Shown: positions 20,201 to 31,550, numbered from the stretch's first letter. The stretch is DNA of 64,000 nt from Acidimicrobiales bacterium (GCA_022452145.1 JAKURY010000004.1:62001-126000), one strand, 5' to 3'. Notes: generated by a model from the letters alone, not told the origin. Program-made: numbers and translations.

Positions 20201-20624
20201 CGCCGCTCTTGCGGCACCCTCGGTGCGGGCCGCTGCTGCTGTCGAGCACTGGCGCGAGCTCTACGTAGCCGTGCCGATCAACGACGACGTACTCCTCGAG
20301 GGCTACCTCGACCTGGCGTGGCGCTCAACCGAAGACGGCGTCGACGGCCTCACGGTCCTCGACTACAAGACCGACGCCTTCACCGACGATGTCGACCTCG
20401 ATGCCAAGGTCGCCCGCTACCGGCACCAGGGCGCCGCCTACGCCCTCGCCCTCGGTCGGACCACCGGTCGGCCCGTCCACCGCATGGTCTTCTGCTTCGT
20501 GGGCGGGCCCGACGGCACCCCGGCCGTCGAGCGCCGGGTCGACAACCTCGATGCTGCCGTCGCCGAGGTCGAGGCCCTGCTGGCGGCGCAGGCCCCCAGC
20601 CTCGGCAGGCCGGACGCCAACTGA
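17280..20624 (+). CDS. addA: AddA-like UvrD-family helicase-nuclease
   Basis: A 1114-residue ATP-dependent 3'-5' helicase and nuclease, the motor of an AddAB complex. Helicase motifs in order: I, AGAGTGKT (28-35); Ia, ITFTDRAATELRDR; II, LLLDEFQDTDPLQ; III, FFVGDPKQSIYGFRRAD; IV, LEQNFRTT; V, RILTMHGAKGLEFP; VI, LLYVAATRARDHLVL. The C-terminal RecB-type nuclease is complete, with GRAVHQALE, LEGYLDLAW, TVLDYKTD and YRHQGAAYALA. The start overlaps addB by 8 nt, so the two subunits are co-translated. Mycobacteria use AdnAB for this role; this pair looks closer to AddAB by domain order (helicase-nuclease plus pseudo-helicase-nuclease). Confidence 0.92.
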   Translation: MPEPTVPIDQAARDRIVGDLETTLFVEAGAGTGKTSALVDRIVSLVVSGVSVEHIAAITFTDRAATELRDRVRRRLEAMATGKGTEAEAAGRALVELDGAALCTLHAFAQRILVEHPIEAGLPPAVEVMDEVSSLVDFDERWAGVVDTLLGDPQHAFTVLVAFELGISLRLLRDMAHRLDDNWDLVDDRLVSTPDPRPIDIGPLLADLREVVDLREHCTAQADTMLDRLDRVEAIADQLQEADGNPLSVVRVLGDRKDVTSRKKVGNKKNWAGSVPIDQVRDQLWSADDRIEAEVQRLNDEVIDRLVEVVGRGAVEAAEKRRRQGQLGFHDLLVLARRVLTESGHGLAVRAALADHYRCLLLDEFQDTDPLQIELAALIADPDTVTDDWRRLRPRPGSLFFVGDPKQSIYGFRRADMAVYLDAREAFGDNAVHLEQNFRTTVPILDWVNAVFERLIDHRHRKQPEYTPLVPARVDGSTGPPVVLLGADDSEKRGADDLRATSAADVAAVVSTALAEGWTVVNELKPAADGSPPVEAWRPCQPRDIAILVRSRTPVDALAAALTDAGIPYRIEAGFNPLATDEVRDLLTTLRAVDDPTDELALATALRSPLFGCGDDDLFEFTSAGGRWNHQDPGSSGLSDDHPVLEGIAWMATMHARRPWEGAADLVGHLVRDRRAMELALCSPRPRDAWRRIRTFLDTARAFGETRGSDLRSFLAWCRLHAADDVRVDEVVPPEPDDNAVRILTMHGAKGLEFPICVLADLGSKRMSGGMAVHFPEEGGIAVALTKKLANAAHRAHADALLDADHLERLRLLYVAATRARDHLVLALHRSTPAKEPDHTGTVTNAEILATASADLDTHVVLEPTVLPLPALLPPDTTPIPDEATWAVELDNARVGGERRRTVSATSLAADDAEPDDEAERRWHGEAGRHGPAIGRAVHQALEVTDLAGDGSAEGLAAATAENVDPDAVVAKVAAALAAPSVRAAAAVEHWRELYVAVPINDDVLLEGYLDLAWRSTEDGVDGLTVLDYKTDAFTDDVDLDAKVARYRHQGAAYALALGRTTGRPVHRMVFCFVGGPDGTPAVERRVDNLDAAVAEVEALLAAQAPSLGRPDAN

Positions 20625-20679
20625 ACCAGCGCCGGTCCGACGTGCCATCCTGAGCCAAGCATGAACCCGGAGGTTTCCG

Positions 20680-21624
20680 ATGGCCAACCTGGTCCCCGAG
20701 GGTGGGGCACTCTACGGCATCCAACTCCCCATCCAGACTCTGACGCGCACCCTCGTCGACCCCTGGGAGGACGACGCCACCGCCGGCGACCTGGTCACTG
20801 TCGCCCGGGCGGCCGAGGCGGCCGGCCTTGACTTCATAGGTGTCTGCGACCACGTGGCGATCCCCGACAACGACTACGCCGCCCACATGCGGACCACCTG
20901 GTACGACCCAGTGGCGACGCTGGCGTGGCTGGGCGGTCAGACCGAGTCGATCCGCCTCCTCTCCGTGGTGTGGATCGCCGCCTACCGCCATCCCCTCCTC
21001 ACGGCCAGCTCGTTCGGAACCCTCGCCCACCTGACCGGAGATCGGCTCATCCTCGGCGTCGGCGCCGGACACGTCGAGGCCGAGTTCGCGGCGCTCGGCG
21101 TGGACTACCACCGCAGGGGTCGACTCCTCGACGAGTGCATCGATGCCGTACGTGGCGCGTATGCGGACACGTACGTCAGCCACGACGGCGAGGCCTACTC
21201 GTACGCCGACGTCGGCATCTCCCCCGGTCCGACGTCACGGGACCTCCCGATCTGGGTCGGTGGCTCGGGCGCGGCGGCGTGGCGACGGACCGGCCAGAGG
21301 GGCGACGGCTACATACCGATGGGGGCACAACGGGATCAGTACCCGGAGATCATCGACGCCATCCTCCGATCAGCCGACGAGGCAGGACGGGGCGGTACCG
21401 GGTTCGACATCGGGATCATGCCTGGCTGGGCCTACATCGGTGAACCGCCCGATGGCCTTCCCCCCGCCTGGCTGACCGGCCCACCGGAGAGGATCGCCGA
21501 AGAACTGCGAGCCGACCGCGACGTCGGCGCCAACACCTTCCACCTGAAGTTCCGGGCTCGCACCATCGAGGAATACCTAGACCAGCTGGCCGCGTTCGGC
21601 GAGCAGGTCCGGCCACTTCTCTGA
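20680..21624 (+). CDS. LLM-class F420/flavin-dependent oxidoreductase
   Basis: A 314-residue luciferase-like TIM-barrel oxidoreductase. Seen: GLDFIGVCDHVAIPDNDYA near residue 50, the LTGDRLILGVGAGH motif near residue 120, and DLPIWVGGSGAAAWRRTGQRGDGYIP near residue 190, which mark the F420/FMN-binding subfamily. The reaction and substrate are unknown. A strong GGAGG lies 9 nt before the ATG, 55 nt after addA, so it may be read from the addBA transcript or from its own promoter. Confidence 0.85.
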   Translation: MANLVPEGGALYGIQLPIQTLTRTLVDPWEDDATAGDLVTVARAAEAAGLDFIGVCDHVAIPDNDYAAHMRTTWYDPVATLAWLGGQTESIRLLSVVWIAAYRHPLLTASSFGTLAHLTGDRLILGVGAGHVEAEFAALGVDYHRRGRLLDECIDAVRGAYADTYVSHDGEAYSYADVGISPGPTSRDLPIWVGGSGAAAWRRTGQRGDGYIPMGAQRDQYPEIIDAILRSADEAGRGGTGFDIGIMPGWAYIGEPPDGLPPAWLTGPPERIAEELRADRDVGANTFHLKFRARTIEEYLDQLAAFGEQVRPLL

Positions 21625-21731
21625 CCGGAGCCACTTCTACGACAGGAACGAACAGGCCGCTCTCCTGACCGGAACAGAGAGATCACGGCCGGGAGGGTGC
21701 GAGTCGGCCGCTGACCGGCGATCATGGGGCC

Positions 21732-22037
21732 ATGGTCAAGATCGACGACGACACCCAGAAGGCCCTTCTCCTCTTCAATCGCCGCTCCGAGGCTGCCGAA
21801 GCAGCCAAGGCCGCCGAGCGCCGCCTGACGAAGGCCGTCAAGGCCAAGGACGAAGCCGCTGCCGCTCTCAAGGAGGCCCACGGTGCCGAGGCCGTGGCCG
21901 CCGCCGAGGCCGAATGGCGTACGGCGTTCGACACCTGGCAGCGGCTGCGCGATGGAGAGGAACTCCCCGACGAGGCCCCGGCCGAAGAAGCAGCCGACAC
22001 GCCAGACGAAGAAGCCCTGGCCGACGAGGAGGAATAG
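21732..22037 (+). CDS. Small acidic coiled-coil protein, unknown function
   Basis: Not recognised. The 101-residue product has an Ala/Lys/Glu-rich amphipathic helix (about residues 18-60, with REAxE-like heptads) followed by an acidic, disordered-looking tail of about 25 residues ending in EEE. Base and codon use match the neighbours. The next gene's Shine-Dalgarno sequence (GAGGAGG or AGGA) lies inside its last codons and the next ATG is 11 nt after the stop, so the two are probably co-translated. It has no signal peptide or membrane segment. A GATCAT hexamer 6 nt before the ATG could be a weak -10 element. Confidence 0.6.
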   Translation: MVKIDDDTQKALLLFNRRSEAAEAAKAAERRLTKAVKAKDEAAAALKEAHGAEAVAAAEAEWRTAFDTWQRLRDGEELPDEAPAEEAADTPDEEALADEEE

Positions 22038-22048
22038 GACCCCGGACC

Positions 22049-22918
22049 ATGTCGGCGCTGTCGACCGAGCCCCTCAGGCCAGTCACCGATGACGAGCTCG
22101 CCAGGTTCGTCGCCGACGGCGTCGTCCACCTCCCTGGAATCCTCCCCACCGCCTGGCTGAAACACCTGACCGGACCTGTCGACGAGACGATCGCCGATCC
22201 GTCCATCACCGCCGACATGACGGCGCTCAGGGCCGGGCTGGGCGGAGCAGGTGACAAGGCAGAGGAAGGCGGCCGCTTCCTCTCCGGAGTCGACCACTGG
22301 CTACACGACAGCGCCTTCGCCTCCTTCGCCACCACCTCGCCGCTACCTGCCATCGCCGGCGCCCTCATGTGCGCCGACCGGATCCACCTCTACGAGGACT
22401 CGGTGCTGGTCAAGGAGCCGGGAACCGTCGAGGCGACGGTCCTGCACCAGGACCTGGGCTACTTCCACCTGTCCGGCGAACGCATCTGCACCTGCTGGGT
22501 TCCCCTCGATCCGGTATCCGTCGATAGCGGCGCCATGGTCTACGTACGTGGTTCGCACCGCTCGGGGACCGTGTACCGGCCCAACTGGTTCGTGACCCGT
22601 GATCCACTCCCGGACACCGAAGGCGAAGCCGTCCCGACCATCCAGCCCGACGACGACCGTGTTGCGTGCATTCCCGCCGAGCCGGGCGACGTGATCGTCC
22701 ACCATGCCGCCACCCTCCACGGCTCCGGTCCGAACCGGTCGGCCACCACGCGCCGGCGTGCCGTCTCGGTGCGCTACTGCGGCGACGGCGTCCGCTACGA
22801 GATCCGACCCGGAGCGCCCTCCAAACCCCATCACGCCCACATCCGATCCGGTGACCCGGTCGTCGACCACCCCGGGTGTCCACAGGTCTGGAGCCGGCCC
22901 GTAGGGTCCGGCCGATGA
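22049..22918 (+). CDS. Phytanoyl-CoA dioxygenase (PhyH) family protein
   Basis: A 289-residue putative Fe(II)/2-oxoglutarate hydroxylase with HQD at residues 133-135 (VLHQDLGYFH) and a distal His in HHAATLHGSGPNRS, completing the facial triad. The start at 22049 was chosen because the longer reading frame begins inside the coiled-coil gene in another frame and is Arg-rich. Its TGA overlaps the ATG of the following acyl-CoA ligase (ATGA), so the hydroxylase and ligase are made together; a CoA-linked acid as substrate is inferred. Confidence 0.87.
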   Translation: MSALSTEPLRPVTDDELARFVADGVVHLPGILPTAWLKHLTGPVDETIADPSITADMTALRAGLGGAGDKAEEGGRFLSGVDHWLHDSAFASFATTSPLPAIAGALMCADRIHLYEDSVLVKEPGTVEATVLHQDLGYFHLSGERICTCWVPLDPVSVDSGAMVYVRGSHRSGTVYRPNWFVTRDPLPDTEGEAVPTIQPDDDRVACIPAEPGDVIVHHAATLHGSGPNRSATTRRRAVSVRYCGDGVRYEIRPGAPSKPHHAHIRSGDPVVDHPGCPQVWSRPVGSGR

Positions 22919-24492
22919 GTGCGTCCTGGTCCACGATCCCGCGGCTGGTCGACGACGCCGCCGAACGCTTCGGCGACCTCGAGGCCTTCGTCGACGGCGA
23001 CAGGCGGTGGACGTTCGCCGAGTACCGGGACCGGATACACGCCGCCGCCCGGGCCCTGATGGCCCGGGGAATAGGCCCCGGCGACCGCATAGCCGTGTGG
23101 GCCCCCAACGTGGCTGAGTGGGCGGTGGCGGCGATCGGCGCCCACTGTGTTGGCGCGGTCCTCGTCCCGATCAACACCCGCTTCAAGGGCCGTGAGGCCG
23201 GGCACCTCCTGGACCGCACGTCGGCCCGGATCCTCTTCACAGTCACCGACTTCCTGGACACCAACTACGTCGCCCTGCTGCGCGACTCCGACCAGGGCAC
23301 CGGGTTGGACGAGGTGGTCGTGCTACGGGGCACCGTCCCCGAAGGCTGCACCTCCTGGCAGGAGTTCATGGCCGCCGGAGACGGTGTCGACGACGCGGAC
23401 CGGGCCGCCCGATCGGCGGGCGTCGACGGCGACGACCTCTGCCATCTCATGTTCACGTCGGGCACCACCGGATCTCCGAAGGGCGCCATGCTCCGCCACT
23501 CGGCGATCTGCCGGGCCTTCGAGTCGTGGAGCGACGTGGTCGGGCTCCGGGCCGGCGACCGCTACCTGGTCGTCAACCCGTTCTTCCACGCATTCGGCCT
23601 GAACTCCGGCATCCTCGCCTGCCTGATGAGGGGCGTAACGCTCGTCCCCCACCCGGTCTTCGACGTACCGGCGGTAATGAGGCGCATCGGCGAGGAGCAC
23701 ATCACCATGTTCCCCGGCCCTCCAGCCATCTACCAGACCATCCTGAACCACCCCGACCTGGACGGGTTCGACCTGTCCTCGCTGCGGCTGGCGGTGACCG
23801 GCGCGGCAGCGATACCGGTGCAGATGATCCACGACATGCGCGACCGTCTCGGCTTCGAGAAGGTGGTCACCGGCTACGGGCTCACCGAGGCCTCGGGGAT
23901 CGCCACCATGTGCCGCCACGACGACGACCCGGCCCTCATCGCCGGGACCTCGGGACGGGCCATCGACGACGTCGAGGTACGGGTCGTGGACCCGGACGGC
24001 ACGGAGTGCCCAGCCGGCCAACCGGGTGAGGTGGTGATCCGTGGCTACAACGTGATGGTCGGCTACCTGGACGATCCCGGGCAGACGGATGAGGCCATCG
24101 ACCCCGACGGCTGGCTGCACACCGGCGACATCGGGGTCATGGACGCCGCCGGCTACCTGGACATCACCGACCGTGTGAAGGACATGTTCATCAACGGCGG
24201 CTTCAACGTGTACCCGGCGGAGGTAGAGCAGGTCATGGGAGCCCACCCCGACATCGGACAGGTGGCGGTAGTCGGAGTGCCGGACGAGCGGCTGGGAGAG
24301 GTGGGCATGGCCTTCGTGGTGGCGGCCGTCGGAACCTCACCGGATCCGGCGGGCATCCTCGCCTGGTGCAAGGCCGAGATGGCCAACTACAAGGCCCCAC
24401 GCCATGTCGAGGTGGTCGATGCCCTGCCCGTGAACGCCAGCGGCAAGGTCCTCAAGTTCGAGCTCAGGGAACGGGGCGCGGCGATCGACTGA
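22915..24492 (+). CDS. Acyl-CoA ligase, FadD3-like
   Basis: A 525-residue ATP-dependent CoA ligase. Motifs: TSGTTGSPKG (181-190), GYGLTEASGIATMCRHDDD, GWLHTGDIGVMD, DRVKDMFINGGFNVYPAEVE and the catalytic Lys in NASGKVLKFELRER. The GYGLTEA...TMCRxDDD stretch and overall layout resemble FadD3, which activates the steroid C/D-ring acid HIP in mycobacteria, but other steroid genes are absent here, so the substrate remains open. ATG at 22915 overlaps the PhyH stop codon by 4 nt. Confidence 0.85.
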   Translation: MSASWSTIPRLVDDAAERFGDLEAFVDGDRRWTFAEYRDRIHAAARALMARGIGPGDRIAVWAPNVAEWAVAAIGAHCVGAVLVPINTRFKGREAGHLLDRTSARILFTVTDFLDTNYVALLRDSDQGTGLDEVVVLRGTVPEGCTSWQEFMAAGDGVDDADRAARSAGVDGDDLCHLMFTSGTTGSPKGAMLRHSAICRAFESWSDVVGLRAGDRYLVVNPFFHAFGLNSGILACLMRGVTLVPHPVFDVPAVMRRIGEEHITMFPGPPAIYQTILNHPDLDGFDLSSLRLAVTGAAAIPVQMIHDMRDRLGFEKVVTGYGLTEASGIATMCRHDDDPALIAGTSGRAIDDVEVRVVDPDGTECPAGQPGEVVIRGYNVMVGYLDDPGQTDEAIDPDGWLHTGDIGVMDAAGYLDITDRVKDMFINGGFNVYPAEVEQVMGAHPDIGQVAVVGVPDERLGEVGMAFVVAAVGTSPDPAGILAWCKAEMANYKAPRHVEVVDALPVNASGKVLKFELRERGAAID

Positions 24493-24548
24493 ACCGCCGG
24501 GACCCTCCCTACGGCCCCCCGGGGGACGCCGGTAGCCTGCTCCCGGCC

Positions 24549-27734
<3,186 letters not shown>

Positions 27735-27781
27735 CCAGGGGGAACGAGCCACCAGCCCCGGCACGGAGGATCGGTCAACCG

Positions 27782-27795
27782 GCCCCGAATGGGGC
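27782..27795. terminator. Hairpin between convergent ileS and a 2OG oxygenase gene
   Basis: GCCCC-GAAT-GGGGC, five GC pairs with a tetraloop, in the 76-bp gap between two convergent genes. No T-tract; its use as a bidirectional terminator is inferred from position. Confidence 0.4.
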
Positions 27796-27810
27796 AGGGC
27801 CGCTATCCCT

Positions 27811-28800
27811 TCAGTCGTCCAGCCGCCGACCCGCCTCCACCAGGTTGATCTCCCAGATCACCTGCTCCAGGCGGTCCGATGCCGAGATGGTCGGGTAGCG
27901 CAGAGGGTTCTCCGACGTAACGCAGGTCGATATCGGGGCCAGCATCGTCCACGGCGTCGGGTGGCAGAACTGGACCACCGAGTGGCGCTCGCCCGGAGCG
28001 TCGGAGACCACCCGGTGTATGCCCGGGGAGATCAGGCCGTTGGTGAGGTGGTCGAGCATGATCCCGGTGTTGACGATGACATGTCCATCGGGCGGGGCGG
28101 CGGCGATCCACCCCTCGTCGGTACTGACCTGGAGGCCCGAGGCGGTGGCCCGGGGAAGGGCGGTGATGAGGTTGATGTCTCCGTGCTCGGCGGCCCAGAC
28201 GTGCTCGTCGCCGGGTGCCAGGTCCATCGACGGGTAGTGGAGGGCCCGGGTGAGGGCCGCCCCGTCTCGCAGCATGGCATCGAAGAACCCCTCGTCGACC
28301 CCCAGGCCGACCGCCAGGATCCGAAGCACCCTGCGCTGCAGTTCCAGGGTGACCCTGTGGAACTCCATCAGCACCTCCGTCGTGCCCGGGAGGTCCTCGT
28401 CGGGCAGCGTGGGATCGCCGTACCGGTGGGGGAAGCGCCGGCGGAGTGGATGGCCGATCGGCACCGGAGCGCTCCAGTTGAGCATCTCCTTCCAGTCCGG
28501 GACGTCGGAGGCCGCTGCGGTCTCGACCAGCAGGCCCGTGTACCCGGTCTGTCCATTGGCCCCTTCCACGGTGTAGCGGTCCTTGCGTTCCTGCGGGAGG
28601 GCGAAGAAGTCCGAGAGGCGTCCGTATGCGTCGTCGAGCAGGTCCTCGGACAGGTCGTGGCGTACGTACACGAAGCCGGTGGCGAGGCTGCGCATGGTGC
28701 CGTCGACGACGGCGCGCCGGGTGGCCGCATCGCCGGATTCGAACGCCGGGAGGTCGACGTCCAGGATCGGCGACGTGTGGGATCGGCGGGAATCGGTCAC
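27811..28800 (-). CDS. Isopenicillin-N-synthase-like Fe(II)/2-oxoglutarate oxygenase
   Basis: A 329-residue member of the 2OG-Fe(II) oxygenase family (DIOX_N plus oxygenase core). The N-terminal module has RSLATGFVYVRHDLSED and FFALPQERKDRY. The iron ligands are in EHGDINLIT (His206, Asp208) and GIHRVV (His262), and the 2OG-binding RHS is at Arg272. The family includes desaturases, ring-closing and hydroxylating enzymes; the substrate is unknown. The GTG at 28800 was chosen over the GTG at 28809 because TAACGT sits exactly 7 nt before it, matching the leaderless pattern of the window. It is divergent from nrdAB. Confidence 0.88.
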   Translation of the reverse strand: MTDSRRSHTSPILDVDLPAFESGDAATRRAVVDGTMRSLATGFVYVRHDLSEDLLDDAYGRLSDFFALPQERKDRYTVEGANGQTGYTGLLVETAAASDVPDWKEMLNWSAPVPIGHPLRRRFPHRYGDPTLPDEDLPGTTEVLMEFHRVTLELQRRVLRILAVGLGVDEGFFDAMLRDGAALTRALHYPSMDLAPGDEHVWAAEHGDINLITALPRATASGLQVSTDEGWIAAAPPDGHVIVNTGIMLDHLTNGLISPGIHRVVSDAPGERHSVVQFCHPTPWTMLAPISTCVTSENPLRYPTISASDRLEQVIWEINLVEAGRRLDD

Positions 28801-28807
28801 GGCCGAC

Positions 28808-28813
28808 ACGTTA
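28808..28813 (-). promoter_or_regulatory. -10 element of the 2OG oxygenase gene
   Basis: TAACGT on the minus strand with a 7-nt gap to the GTG at 28800. It overlaps the alternative upstream GTG at 28809, which argues against that start. Confidence 0.5.
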
Positions 28814-28962
28814 GGCCGACGGCGCCCACCGACTACCTGATCGCGGGCCCCGGATCCGTCACGTGGCCGACCACCCGGAGCGCGAATCGTGGCCGTTTCG
28901 GGGTGGGGCCAACCACGCCACGCGCGCCCACTGAGAAATTCCGGATCCCGACATCGATTCTC

Positions 28963-28992
28963 TTGACACGCTTGTAATTACATGCGTGCAAT
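28963..28992 (+). promoter_or_regulatory. Putative nrdAB promoter
   Basis: A perfect TTGACA (28963-28968) and TGCAAT (28987-28992) are 18 bp apart, the only consensus-like -35 box noticed in the window. The spacer is almost entirely filled by a palindrome, so the promoter looks built for repression. Confidence 0.55.
28967..28988. repeat. 22-bp near-perfect palindrome, likely operator of nrdAB
   Basis: Arms CACGCTTGTAA and TTACATGCGTG are complementary at 10 of 11 positions; the inner TGTAATTACA is a perfect palindrome. It fills the gap between the -35 and -10 boxes, where a bound repressor would exclude RNA polymerase. It does not match the 16-bp NrdR box (ACACWATATATWGTGT) or an actinobacterial LexA box, so the regulator is unknown. 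Confidence 0.7.
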
Positions 28993-28996
28993 TCAG

Positions 28997-29138
28997 AACC
29001 CGGGACGCGCGCTCCGGCCGATCCACCGAGAGGTGACCGGACGGAGGAACACGGTGGCCCGGGTTGGATCGGAGGCTCGGGTACCAGGGCCTCCGGGGGT
29101 ACGCCGGCGGGAACCCGGGGGAAAGAGGGAACAGGAAG
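28997..29138 (+). ncRNA. Structured 5' leader of nrdA (candidate cis-regulatory RNA)
   Basis: The gap between the 2OG oxygenase and nrdA is ~330 bp; downstream of the promoter it is a ~140-nt leader able to fold. CCCGGGTT (29057-29064) pairs over 8 bp with AACCCGGG (29112-29119), enclosing a 7-bp hairpin CGGAGGC/GCCTCCG (29069-29075 with 29088-29094). A second AACCCGGG (28997-29004), near the inferred transcript start, competes for the same CCCGGGTT, so two exclusive pairings exist. The AGAGGG ribosome-binding site (29124-29129) lies just after the closing stem. It resembles no riboswitch class known to me. Function is inferred; CCCGGG being self-complementary weakens the argument. Confidence 0.4.
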
Positions 29139-31550
29139 ATGGCACTCACCGAGGACCGCATCGGCGGCGTCGACACCGAACCGACCGGTGCGACACCCAT
29201 GAGGGTGCGCAAGCGCAATGGTGACCTGGAACCGGTCGACGTCAACAAGATCGTCAAGGCCGTGGAACGCTGCGCCGTCAACCTTCACGGTGTCGACCCC
29301 ATGCGCGTCGCCACCCGCACGATCTCGGGCCTGTGCGACGGCGCCACCACCGAGGAGCTCGACGAGCTGTCGATCCGCACGTCGGCCGCCCTCATCGTGG
29401 AGGAGCCCAACTACTCACGCCTGGCCGCACGCCTACTGGCCACAGTGATCGACAAGGAGGTCCGCAACCAGGACATCCACTCGTTCTCGCAGTCGGTCAG
29501 CATGGGCCTCGAGCAGGGCGTCATCGGAGCCGAGGTGGCCGAGTTCGTGGCGACCAACGCCCGCAAGCTCAACGACACCGTCGAGGGCGACCGGGACCAC
29601 CTCTTCGAGTTCTTCGGCCTCCGTACCGTCTACGACAGGTACCTGCTGCGGCACCCCGAGAACCGCAGGGTCGTCGAGACCCCCCAGTACTTCTTCCTCC
29701 GGGTGGCCTGTGGCCTCTCGACCTGCCCGGACGAGGCCATCAACTTCTACCGACTCATCTCCTCCCTGCAGTACCTGCCGTCCAGCCCGACGCTGTTCAA
29801 CTCGGGCACCGTCCACCCGCAGATGTCCAGCTGCTACCTGCTGGACTCCCCGGAGGACAGCCTCGAGGGCATCTACAGGCGCTACACCGACATCGCCCAG
29901 CTCTCGAAGTTCGCCGGGGGCATCGGCGTGGCCTGGCACCGCATCCGGTCCAAGGGCTCGCTCATCCGGGGCACCAACGGCCTGTCCAACGGCATCGTCC
30001 CATGGCTCAAGACCCTCGACAGCTCGGTCGCCGCAGTCAACCAGGGAGGCCGTCGGAAGGGGGCGGCCTGCGTCTACCTCGAGACGTGGCACGCCGACAT
30101 CGAGAACTTCCTGGAGCTCCGCGAGAACACCGGCGACCCGATCCGCCGGACCCACAACCTGAACCTGGCCAACTGGATTCCGGACCTCTTCATGGAACGG
30201 GTCGAGAAGGACTGGCAGTGGTCGCTGTTCGACCCCCACAAGGTTCCCCACCTCACCGACCTGTACGGCTCCGAGTTCGAGTCCGCCTACCAGAGGGCCG
30301 AGGAGGAGGGCATCTACGAGCGGCAGGTCTCGGCGCGGGAGCTCTACAGCCGGATGATGCGCTCACTGGCCCAGACGGGCAACGGCTGGATGACGTTCAA
30401 GGACGCCTCCAACACCAAGTGCAACCAGACAGGCACCGACGGCCGGGTGGTGCACCTCTCGAACCTCTGCACCGAGATCCTGGAGGTCACCGATCAGTCG
30501 GAGACCGCCGTCTGCAACCTCGGCTCGGTGAACCTGAGTTCCCTCGTCGTCGACAGCGCCTTCGACTTCGAGCGGCTGGCCGAGGTGGTCCGCCTGGCCG
30601 TGCCCTTCTTGGACCGCGTGGTCGACATCAACTACTACCCGACGCCCGAGGCCCATACCTCGAACTCCGCGTGGCGGCCGGTGGGCCTGGGCCTCATGGG
30701 CCTACAGGACGTGTTCTTCAAGCTGGGGCTTCCCTTCGACTCCCCCGAGGCACGGGAACTCTCCAGGCGGATCTCCGAGGAGATCTACTTCAACGCCCTC
30801 TGGGCCTCCACCGATCTGGCGGAGGCGGCTGGCCCCCACCCCAACTTCGCCATCACCAGGGCGGCCGGGGGCGACCTCCAGTTCGACCTGTGGGGGGTGG
30901 AACCGACCGACCCGGCACGCTGGGATACCCTCCGGGACCGCATCTCCCAGCACGGCCTGCGCAACTCCCTGCTCATCGCCATCGCCCCGACGGCGACCAT
31001 CGCGTCGATCGCCGGCTGTTGCGAGTGCATCGAGCCCCAGGTCTCGAACCTCTTCAAGCGCGAGACGCTGTCCGGCGAGTTCATGCAGATCAACAGGTAC
31101 CTGGTGCGCGAGCTCCAGGCCCGTGGCCTCTGGAACGAAGCCATGGCCAACCGGATCAAGACGTCGGAGGGTTCCATCCAGGACGTGGAGGGAATCCCGG
31201 ACGACCTCCTGGACATCTACCGCACCGCATGGGAGGTACCCATGCGATCGCTGATCGACATGGCCGCCGAACGCGGTGCCTACATCGACCAGAGCCAGTC
31301 GCTGAACCTGTTCATGGAGTCCCCGACCATCGGAAAGCTCAGCTCCATGTACCTGCACGCATGGAAGTCCGGATTGAAGACCACGTACTACCTGCGATCC
31401 CGACCGGCGACCCGGATCAACAAGACCACCACCGGCGGTCCGGTGGATGGACCCGGCAGTGGAGAAGTGGTGGAGAAGCCGACGTACAGCGACGAGGAGA
31501 CCGTCGCCTGTTCGCTCGAGAACCCCGAGTCGTGTGAGGCGTGCAACTGA
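29139..31550 (+). CDS. nrdA: Class I ribonucleotide reductase, large subunit
   Basis: Oxygen-dependent reduction of ribonucleoside diphosphates to deoxyribonucleotides, working with NrdB. The 803-residue protein begins with an ATP-cone (MRVRKRNGDLEPVDVNKIVK), the allosteric activity site. Catalytic residues are present: Cys232 (SSCYLLD), the Asn442-Leu-Cys444-Thr-Glu446 radical-site motif, Cys459 (AVCNLGS), and the C-terminal redox pair Cys799/Cys802 (ESCEACN). The ATG at 29139 has AGAGGG 9 nt upstream; an earlier in-frame start would lie inside the structured leader. Presence of an ATP-cone and NrdB pairing suggest class Ia. Control by the promoter palindrome and leader is likely. Confidence 0.96.
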   Translation: MALTEDRIGGVDTEPTGATPMRVRKRNGDLEPVDVNKIVKAVERCAVNLHGVDPMRVATRTISGLCDGATTEELDELSIRTSAALIVEEPNYSRLAARLLATVIDKEVRNQDIHSFSQSVSMGLEQGVIGAEVAEFVATNARKLNDTVEGDRDHLFEFFGLRTVYDRYLLRHPENRRVVETPQYFFLRVACGLSTCPDEAINFYRLISSLQYLPSSPTLFNSGTVHPQMSSCYLLDSPEDSLEGIYRRYTDIAQLSKFAGGIGVAWHRIRSKGSLIRGTNGLSNGIVPWLKTLDSSVAAVNQGGRRKGAACVYLETWHADIENFLELRENTGDPIRRTHNLNLANWIPDLFMERVEKDWQWSLFDPHKVPHLTDLYGSEFESAYQRAEEEGIYERQVSARELYSRMMRSLAQTGNGWMTFKDASNTKCNQTGTDGRVVHLSNLCTEILEVTDQSETAVCNLGSVNLSSLVVDSAFDFERLAEVVRLAVPFLDRVVDINYYPTPEAHTSNSAWRPVGLGLMGLQDVFFKLGLPFDSPEARELSRRISEEIYFNALWASTDLAEAAGPHPNFAITRAAGGDLQFDLWGVEPTDPARWDTLRDRISQHGLRNSLLIAIAPTATIASIAGCCECIEPQVSNLFKRETLSGEFMQINRYLVRELQARGLWNEAMANRIKTSEGSIQDVEGIPDDLLDIYRTAWEVPMRSLIDMAAERGAYIDQSQSLNLFMESPTIGKLSSMYLHAWKSGLKTTYYLRSRPATRINKTTTGGPVDGPGSGEVVEKPTYSDEETVACSLENPESCEACN

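Noticed and set aside
28967-28988. NrdR box in the nrdAB promoter
   Set aside because: The palindrome differs from the 16-bp consensus in its centre (TGTAATTACA against the ATATAT core) and is single, whereas NrdR boxes usually come in tandem pairs.
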